This document shows positions 58,641 to 64,000 of a stretch of DNA of 64,000 bases, one piece after another. Made by a program: the position numbers and the translations under genes. Every line of letters starts with the position of its first letter. Position 1 is the first letter of the stretch. The DNA lies in contig CAWFDX010000011.1 in assembly GCA_963814645.1 (NCBI GenBank), positions 62,001-126,000 on the forward strand, in the 5' to 3' direction. Origin of the DNA: RYN-230 sp963814645 (GTDB taxonomy: Bacteria; Actinomycetota; Actinomycetes; Streptosporangiales; Streptosporangiaceae). The notes under the pieces were generated by a model, which had not been told where the DNA came from, made no database searches, and worked only from the letters and a program-made list of their open reading frames with translations.

Positions 58641-59438
58641 ATGTCCAGCTGGTTCAGCACGAACATTGAGCAAACGGGACGGCTTCCGCTGTTCTGCTTC
58701 TTTGTCGCGTTCGTGGCCGGCTTCGGGTTCATCCGGCTTTCCGTCCGGATGATCCGCGCCAACGTCCGCTGGTGGCCGGGCAACGTCACGCCGGGCACCC
58801 TGCATGTGCACCACATGGTGTTCGGCGTCGTGTTCATGCTGGTCGGCGGCGTCACCGGCATTGTCGCCCCGGGCGGGTCGCTGGACTGGCGGGCCGGAGC
58901 GGCCGCCCTGTTCGGGCTGGGCGCCGCGCTCGTGCTGGACGAGTTCGCGCTGATCCTGCACCTGAAGGACGTGTACTGGAGCAGCGATGGGCGGCTGTCG
59001 GTGGAAGCGGTGTTCGTGGCGCTGGGCGTCACAGTGCTGCTGCTGCTCGGCGTCGAGCCGTCGGTCGTGCCCACCCCGGGCGACCAGCACGCGAGCTCGA
59101 CTGAGGCCATCGTCGGCCTGACCATCAGCGTCCTGTTCACCTTCGGGCTGTGCGCGATCTCCCTGCTCAAGGGCAAGATCTGGACCGGCCTGTTCGGCCT
59201 GTTCCTGTTCCCGCTGCTCATCGTCGGCGCGGTCCGGCTGGCCCGGCCCGGCTCACCGTGGGCCCGCTGGCGCTACCAGAACAAGCCGCACAAGCGGGCC
59301 CGCGCCGCGCGCCGGGAGCGGCGGTGGCGCCAGCCGGTGGTCCGGTTCCGGGTCCGGCTCGAGGATTTCGTGTCCGGCCTGCAGGACCGCCCGGACCCGA
59401 AGCCGCTCAGCCAGCCCGAAAAGTCCAAATCGAAATAA
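58641..59438 (+). CDS. Conserved integral membrane protein
   Basis: 265 residues with about six membrane helices. Conserved-looking motifs sit at the membrane edges: GTLHVHHMVFGVVFMLVGG (three His near TM2) and LDEFALILHLKDVYWSSDGR. The C-terminal 70 residues are very basic, then Asp/Lys-rich. I know relatives in many actinobacteria but no function. The His cluster and acidic loop could bind a metal or headgroup. ATG 58641 follows GGGGGCGGA. It is divergent from the deacetylase-like gene. Confidence 0.65.
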   Translation: MSSWFSTNIEQTGRLPLFCFFVAFVAGFGFIRLSVRMIRANVRWWPGNVTPGTLHVHHMVFGVVFMLVGGVTGIVAPGGSLDWRAGAAALFGLGAALVLDEFALILHLKDVYWSSDGRLSVEAVFVALGVTVLLLLGVEPSVVPTPGDQHASSTEAIVGLTISVLFTFGLCAISLLKGKIWTGLFGLFLFPLLIVGAVRLARPGSPWARWRYQNKPHKRARAARRERRWRQPVVRFRVRLEDFVSGLQDRPDPKPLSQPEKSKSK

Positions 59439-59506
59439 TTTGCCGAACGCCATTATCTGGTTTCCCGGAGCATGCCCTCAGGTCTGGGCGGCCTGGCCGA
59501 ACGCCA

Positions 59507-59914
59507 TTACCTGGTGCCCCCGAGCACGGCCTGGGTCTGGGTTACCTGGGCGGCCAGCCGGCCGGTGTCATCGAGCAGGTCGGTCTGCACCACGATGACG
59601 GTCCGCCCGGTGTGCAGCGGCCGGGACACCGCGGTGACGACGCCGCCCCGCACGCCGCGCAGGAACACCGTCGAGGAACTCATCGTCGCGGTCTGCGCGC
59701 CGGACGGCAGGTTCAGGTAGGCGCACAGCCCGCCGAGACTGTCGGCCAGGCTCATCAGGGCGCCGCCGTGCATCAGGCCACTGGTCGTGCGCAGCCGCTC
59801 TGACCAGGCCAGATGACCCCTTACCTCGGCGGCATCGACGCTGTCGAGTTCGATGCCCAGGGTGGCCGCGAACGGCATGACCGGCAGCTGGCTGTCGTCT
59901 GTCACGGCGCTCAC
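59507..59914 (-). CDS. PaaI-type hotdog thioesterase
   Basis: 135 residues with the hotdog signature HGGALMSLADSLGGLCAYL, an upstream GHLAWSERLRTTSGL strand and a C-terminal GRTVIVVQTDLLDDTGRLAA. It resembles PaaI/YdiI-like acyl-CoA thioesterases. The usual catalytic Asp or Glu in the long helix is present as the Asp of SLADSLGG. No pathway genes adjoin it, so a housekeeping CoA-release role is a reasonable guess. Confidence 0.85.
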   Translation of the reverse strand: MSAVTDDSQLPVMPFAATLGIELDSVDAAEVRGHLAWSERLRTTSGLMHGGALMSLADSLGGLCAYLNLPSGAQTATMSSSTVFLRGVRGGVVTAVSRPLHTGRTVIVVQTDLLDDTGRLAAQVTQTQAVLGGTR

Positions 59915-59972
59915 GGTACTCCCGCGGCGTGGAACACCGCCCCGGCCTGCGTGGTTCTACTTAGTGGAAGTC

Positions 59973-60503
59973 ATGACTGAGAAGAACATTGCGAAATGCG
60001 TGACCTGTGGGGACGAACTGCATCCCGAGCGGGCCAAGAAATATAACTACTGCATGTCGCCGGAGTGCCAGGCGAAAAACCTCAAGGGCCTGACCATGGT
60101 GGCCGTCGGGGTGAACAAGTCGGCCGAGCAGTACCTGCTGCTGGACGACGAGACCAGGGCCGATCTGGCCGACGGCAAGTACCACGACCAGCGCCGCGGC
60201 ACCTTCGGCCGCACCGCGGCAGCGCTCACACCACCGACACCCACACCACCAGCCCCGGCAGCCACATCAGCAACAATCACCCCAGCAGCACCGGCCGCCC
60301 GGCCGGCTCCTGGCGGGCCGCCGCGGTCCAGCCGGCCCGCCCCGGCGGGGCCGCGCCAGCCCGGTACGCCGTCCCAGCGCAGGCTGGCCGTGCTGTACAA
60401 CCAGCAGGGCCTGCGCCCCGACGAGATCGCCAGCAAGCTCGGCCTGACCCGGTACGAGGTGACCCAGATCATCCTGGCCGCCCGCACCCCGGGCAAGCTG
60501 TAA
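59973..60503 (+). CDS. Zinc-ribbon plus helix-turn-helix hypothetical protein
   Basis: 176 residues. The first 40 have a four-Cys ribbon (KCVTCGDELHPERAKKYNYC followed by MSPECQAKN). A Pro/Ala-rich linker spans about 85-125. The last 45 (RRLAVLYNQQGLRPDEIASK followed by LGLTRYEVTQIILAAR) form a resolvase-like or sigma-like helix-turn-helix. It is likely a DNA- or RNA-binding protein of an actinobacterial type, function unknown. ATG 59973 sits close to GGAAG. It faces away from the thioesterase gene. Confidence 0.7.
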   Translation: MTEKNIAKCVTCGDELHPERAKKYNYCMSPECQAKNLKGLTMVAVGVNKSAEQYLLLDDETRADLADGKYHDQRRGTFGRTAAALTPPTPTPPAPAATSATITPAAPAARPAPGGPPRSSRPAPAGPRQPGTPSQRRLAVLYNQQGLRPDEIASKLGLTRYEVTQIILAARTPGKL

Positions 60504-60722
60504 CCGCCCCGTCCGGCACCGCATGAATGCTTCGGCCATGCGCACCCGACCACCCGAATGAAACATCCACGTGGTCGGGAACCGGGGCCTGGTGGCGGCG
60601 GCTAGTCGAACCTGAGTTGGCTCACGTTTCGGGTTCTGGGCTGATACGACTGCTGTGACCTGGAGGTTTCCGGTTCGGCGGGGCTGGATTTGCACACTAA
60701 ACCGGGGCCGTAGAGTTGCCGG

Positions 60723-62249
60723 GTGCCGTATGTGCGGACGGTGAAGACGGCGTCGGGCGCCACGGCGGTGCAGATCGTGTATTCCTGGCATCGGGGGTCG
60801 CGGGAGATCGAGCACATCGGCTCCGCTCACGATGAGGCGGAGCTCGAGCTGCTGAGGGCCGCCGCCCGGCAGCGGCTGGCCGCGGGTCAGGGCGAGCTTG
60901 ACCTGGGCCTGGATATGGCCGCGGCGGGCGGGCCGCTGCCGATCACCGCGTCGCGGATGAGCTGCCTGCTCGATGCGCTGTCGCAGGCTTACCGGGTGCT
61001 GGGCTTTGACCGGGCCAGCGGCGGTGATGCGGTGTTCGGGCAGCTGGTGGCCGCGCGGATCATCGAGCCGGCCAGCAAGGCCGACAGCTTGCGGGTGCTG
61101 GAGGAGGCCGGGGTGGCCGGCCCGTCGTATGCGACGCTCAAGCGCCGCCTTCCCGCTTATGCGAAGCAGGAGTGGCGGCAGGAGATCTCTGCTGCCTGCG
61201 CCGCGCATGCCGGGCTGGGCCCGGCCAGCCTGGTGCTCTACGACGTGTCCACGCTGTATTTCGAGACCGATGAGGGCGACGGATTCCGCGAGAGCGGCTT
61301 TTCGAAGGAGCGGCGGCTAGAGCCGCAGATCACGATCGGCCTGCTGACTGACCAGTCCGGGTTCCCGCTGATGGTGTCGGCATTCGAGGGGAACAAGGCC
61401 GAGACCAGGACCATGCTGCCAGTCATCGAGGCGTTCATGACCGCCCACCAGCTCCCCGACGTCACGGTCGTCGCGGACGCCGGGATGGTGAGCGAAGCGA
61501 ACCAGAAGGCGATCGAGGCAGCCGGGCTGTCGTTCATCCTCGGCATGCGCATCCCGCAAGTCCCCTACGTGGTAAGGCAGTGGCGCCACGAGCACCCCGG
61601 CCAGGACATCCCAGACAGGCACGTCTTCACCCAGCCCTGGCCCGCCGGGCCGAACGGCGGCCGCCGCGACCAGGTCATCTACTACCAGTACCGCCATGAC
61701 CGGGCCCGCCGCACGCTGCGCGGGATCGATGAGCAGGTGCGCAAAGCCGAGCAGGCCGTCGCGGGCAAGGTCCCGGTCAAGCGCAACCGGTTCATCCAGC
61801 TGGCCGGCGGCACCCGGTCGGTGAACCGTGAGCTCGAGGAGAAGGCACGGGCGCTCGCGGGCCTGAAGGGCTACATCACCAACCTGCGGACCTGCCCGGA
61901 CGGCACCCCGGTCACCGCGGAGTTCGTGATCGGCGCCTACCATCAGCTCTTCCAGATCGAGAAATCCTTCCGAATGGCGAAAAGCGACCTGCAGGCCAGG
62001 CCCATCTACCACCGGACCAGGGACTCGATCGAGGCGCACCTGACCATCGTGTTCGCCGCGCTCGCGGTCAGCCGCTGGATCGAGCACCACACCGGCTGGT
62101 CCATCCGCAAATTCGTCAAGACCGCCCGCCGCTACCGCACCATCCAGATCCAGGCCGGGCCGCACACCATCAACGCCGCCGACCCCCTCCCCAACGACCT
62201 CCGCCAGGCCCTCGAAGCGATCAGCCACGCCAGCCAGACTGAACACTGA
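60723..62249 (+). CDS. IS1634-family (IS4 superfamily) transposase
   Basis: 508 residues with the DDE catalytic triad: Asp in LVLYDVSTLYFETD, Asp in VTVVADAGMVSEAN and Glu in YHQLFQIEKSFRMAKSDL with its Y-(2)-R-like signature. The IS1634 family label follows from the size and the DIPDRHVF-type insertion region. The frame is full length and appears intact from GTG 60723. I could not define the inverted ends. The right end may have been altered by the adjoining IS110-type element. G+C and codon use match the host. Confidence 0.88.
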   Translation: MPYVRTVKTASGATAVQIVYSWHRGSREIEHIGSAHDEAELELLRAAARQRLAAGQGELDLGLDMAAAGGPLPITASRMSCLLDALSQAYRVLGFDRASGGDAVFGQLVAARIIEPASKADSLRVLEEAGVAGPSYATLKRRLPAYAKQEWRQEISAACAAHAGLGPASLVLYDVSTLYFETDEGDGFRESGFSKERRLEPQITIGLLTDQSGFPLMVSAFEGNKAETRTMLPVIEAFMTAHQLPDVTVVADAGMVSEANQKAIEAAGLSFILGMRIPQVPYVVRQWRHEHPGQDIPDRHVFTQPWPAGPNGGRRDQVIYYQYRHDRARRTLRGIDEQVRKAEQAVAGKVPVKRNRFIQLAGGTRSVNRELEEKARALAGLKGYITNLRTCPDGTPVTAEFVIGAYHQLFQIEKSFRMAKSDLQARPIYHRTRDSIEAHLTIVFAALAVSRWIEHHTGWSIRKFVKTARRYRTIQIQAGPHTINAADPLPNDLRQALEAISHASQTEH

Positions 62250-62334
62250 CCGGAAAATCACCCAGCGGAAATGGGCGCGCGGCAGCGGGCCCGGGCCTGG
62301 TGGGGTGATCGGGCCTGGTCAACAGCGGTATGGG

Positions 62335-63684
62335 TTATCCAGCCTTGGTGAGGGCGACGGTGAAGCCGAGCGCCTGGATCTGCCGGATGTGGTTGCGGAG
62401 CTTGCGGTCGGTATCGGTGCGGGCCTGGTAGTAGCCGGCGCCGAGGTCGGTGAACCGGGCGGCCGGGTCAGCGAGCAGATGCCAGATGATGACCAGGATG
62501 GAGCGGGCGACCGCGACCTGCGCCTTGGCCTTGCCGCGGCGGCGGGCGATCCGGCCGTAGCGCTCGCCGAGGAAGGTGGCGGTGCGGGCGGCATTGTTCG
62601 CGGCCTGGCCGAGGGCCCCGCGCAGCCAGGTATCGCCCTGGCCTTTCTTCCCGCCCCGGGACCGGGGGCCGGACTGGCGGGCTGAGGGGCACAGCCCGGC
62701 CCACGACACCAGGTGGGCGGCGGTGGGGAACCGGGACATGTCCAGGCCGGTTTCGGCGATGATGGCCCGGGCCAGGTCGGGGCTGAGGCCGGGGATCTCG
62801 GCCAGCCGGGCCACCGCGTTCAGTACCGGGGCGCCCGGGCCGGTTCCGGCGCCGGGCCCGGTGGTGCCGTCCGGGTCAATGCCCCAGGCTCCGGGCATGG
62901 CTGCAGTCAGCTCGGCGGCCCGGGTGCCCAGCTGGGCGATCTTGGCGTCCAGGGCGGCGATCTGGTCCAGCAGCAAGGCGGCGAGCTCACCGTGGTGGTC
63001 ATCGAACATGCCGTCCAGGGCCTCGACGAGGGCATCGTGCTTGGCCTTCATGGTGCGGCGGGCCAGGCCGGCCAGGACCTCAGGGTCGCGCTGGCCAGCG
63101 ATCATCGCCTTGATCATGTCCTGCGCCGACAGCGTGGTCAGCTTGGACGCCACGCTCGACAGCTTGATCAGCGCGCCCTCCAGCAGCTTTTCCAGCCGCT
63201 GCCAGCAGCGGGTGCGCTCGTGAATGAGCCGGGCCCGGGCCCGCGTGTAATCGCGCAGGTCCCGGACCGGCTTCGGCGGCACGAACGAGGCGCGCAGCAG
63301 CCCCATCTCGGTCAGCCGGGCCAGCCACATCGCGTCCAGCTTGTCCGTCTTGGGCCGGCCGGGCAGGTTCTTGGCCTGGGCCGCGCTGACCAGCTGCACC
63401 GCCAGCCCGCACGCCTCCAGGACGAAGAACCAGATCCGCCAGTAGTCGCTGGTCAACTCCAGCGTGACGATCTCGATGCCGTCCTTGCGCAGCTGGCGTC
63501 CCACCGCGCGGATGGCGTTCATCCGGGCCTTAACCGTCCACACGGTGGCCCGCCGGGCGCCGGCCCGGGACGGGTGCGGGGTGCGGGCGCACACCATCCC
63601 GGTGTCTTTGGCCACATCGACCGCGGCCACCCGGTCAAAGACCCGCTCGTGTTCCTGATCGTCGATTACCTGCGGTCTGCTCAC
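62335..63684 (-). CDS. IS110-family transposase
   Basis: 449 residues. The N-terminal DEDD RuvC-like domain has Asp in RVAAVDVAKDTGMV, Glu in VTLELTSDYWRIW and Asp pairs in GRPKTDKLDAMWLARL. A coiled middle follows. The C-terminal Tnp_20 domain has LAEIPGLSPDLARAIIAETG and the Ser-bearing LVSWAGLCPSARQSGPRSRG. GTG 63684 follows AGGAGG at 8 bases. Elements of this family have no inverted repeats and insert with a bridge RNA made from a noncoding end. The gene lies next to the IS1634-type transposase. Confidence 0.9.
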   Translation of the reverse strand: MSRPQVIDDQEHERVFDRVAAVDVAKDTGMVCARTPHPSRAGARRATVWTVKARMNAIRAVGRQLRKDGIEIVTLELTSDYWRIWFFVLEACGLAVQLVSAAQAKNLPGRPKTDKLDAMWLARLTEMGLLRASFVPPKPVRDLRDYTRARARLIHERTRCWQRLEKLLEGALIKLSSVASKLTTLSAQDMIKAMIAGQRDPEVLAGLARRTMKAKHDALVEALDGMFDDHHGELAALLLDQIAALDAKIAQLGTRAAELTAAMPGAWGIDPDGTTGPGAGTGPGAPVLNAVARLAEIPGLSPDLARAIIAETGLDMSRFPTAAHLVSWAGLCPSARQSGPRSRGGKKGQGDTWLRGALGQAANNAARTATFLGERYGRIARRRGKAKAQVAVARSILVIIWHLLADPAARFTDLGAGYYQARTDTDRKLRNHIRQIQALGFTVALTKAG

Positions 63685-64000
63685 CGCGGCCACCTCCTGG
63701 GCTTGGCCTATCGGGACACGGCGAGCTGCCCGGGGGTCCCGGTAGGCGGGCACCAGGCCCGGAATACTGACCGGCGTGCTCGAGGCAACACTGCGCGACC
63801 CTCAGGTCAAGACCCCAGCGCCAGGCTAAATTACGGGTTCGTATTCCATAGTGCGCCGACGTCACGGGCAGCCCGCCCCACTGTCCACCCGCGCGCACAG
63901 CGGCACCACCCCGGCCTAGACGGCAGCAGCCCCAGCCCGCCGCGACCGGCAACAACCCAGATTTTCACGCCGCGCGACCATCCCAGATGAGACAGCTAAA
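63685..64000 (-). other. Noncoding flank of the IS110 transposase, possible bridge RNA region
   Basis: The 316 bases upstream of the IS110 transposase (it is read leftward) hold no convincing gene. In the IS110 subgroup the long left end carries a bridge RNA with two internal loops, and this region has the right position. I see GC-rich self-complementary blocks but cannot draw the bridge fold reliably by eye, and the element may continue past the window. Boundaries and strand are therefore inference. Confidence 0.35.

Noticed and set aside
63830..63860. tRNA-like GGGTTCG loop near the right edge
   Set aside because: No acceptor, D or anticodon arms could be paired around it.

Overview
The window is high-GC DNA (roughly 70% G+C) with GTG starts, strong purine-rich ribosome binding sites and families that are almost exclusively actinobacterial: DUF5709, DUF5994, DUF5134, PAC2, an NhaA fused to a DsbA-like domain, a sigma factor with a zinc-finger/membrane C-terminus, and GlsB and LapA small membrane proteins. 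It looks like a chromosomal piece of a large-genome aerobic soil actinomycete, perhaps Streptosporangiales or a relative. No species marker is present, so the placement is inference.

Layout. 1-9.9 kb: the end of a selenium-binding-protein-like gene, a nitroreductase, a two-domain VOC protein, a DHA2 MFS pump, a large multi-pass membrane protein, a duplicated structured intergenic element around a tiny membrane-protein gene, and an ABC exporter divergent from its MarR-like regulator. 9.9-19.7 kb: DUF5709, NhaA-DsbA, NAD kinase, PAC2, beta-carbonic anhydrase, a divergent IspH-like protein next to a MetE-like protein, and a sigma factor locus with tandem repeats. 20-27.8 kb: a CsoR-like copper operator before two membrane proteins, photolyase, exonuclease III, dapD and a small stress-protein group.

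27.9-35.3 kb is a compact one-carbon module. An MttB-family methyltransferase is divergent from an IclR regulator followed by a corrinoid protein, a pterin-binding methyltransferase, a corrinoid-reactivating ferredoxin/ATPase, DUF1638 and an MTHFR-like protein. 37.9-44.7 kb adds ETF alpha and beta, a dimethylglycine/sarcosine-dehydrogenase-like enzyme, a GntR regulator and an APC permease. 46.9-54.5 kb has a second IclR regulator, an aldehyde dehydrogenase, a GH9 endoglucanase, an Orn/Lys/Arg decarboxylase and a GMC (choline-dehydrogenase-like) oxidoreductase. Read together, these genes could take choline or another quaternary amine through a betaine and dimethylglycine to glycine, passing methyl groups to tetrahydrofolate. 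The substrate is inferred, not shown.

54.6-60.5 kb carries mixed metabolic and membrane genes, including a polysaccharide-deacetylase-like protein that has lost its catalytic motifs. The right end holds two insertion-sequence transposases (IS1634-like and IS110-like).

At least five genes are broken by single-base shifts, and a sixth may be at its N-terminus. Nearly all look like one base lost from a short G or C run. Assembly error is therefore as likely as real decay, and the functions of these genes should not be dismissed.
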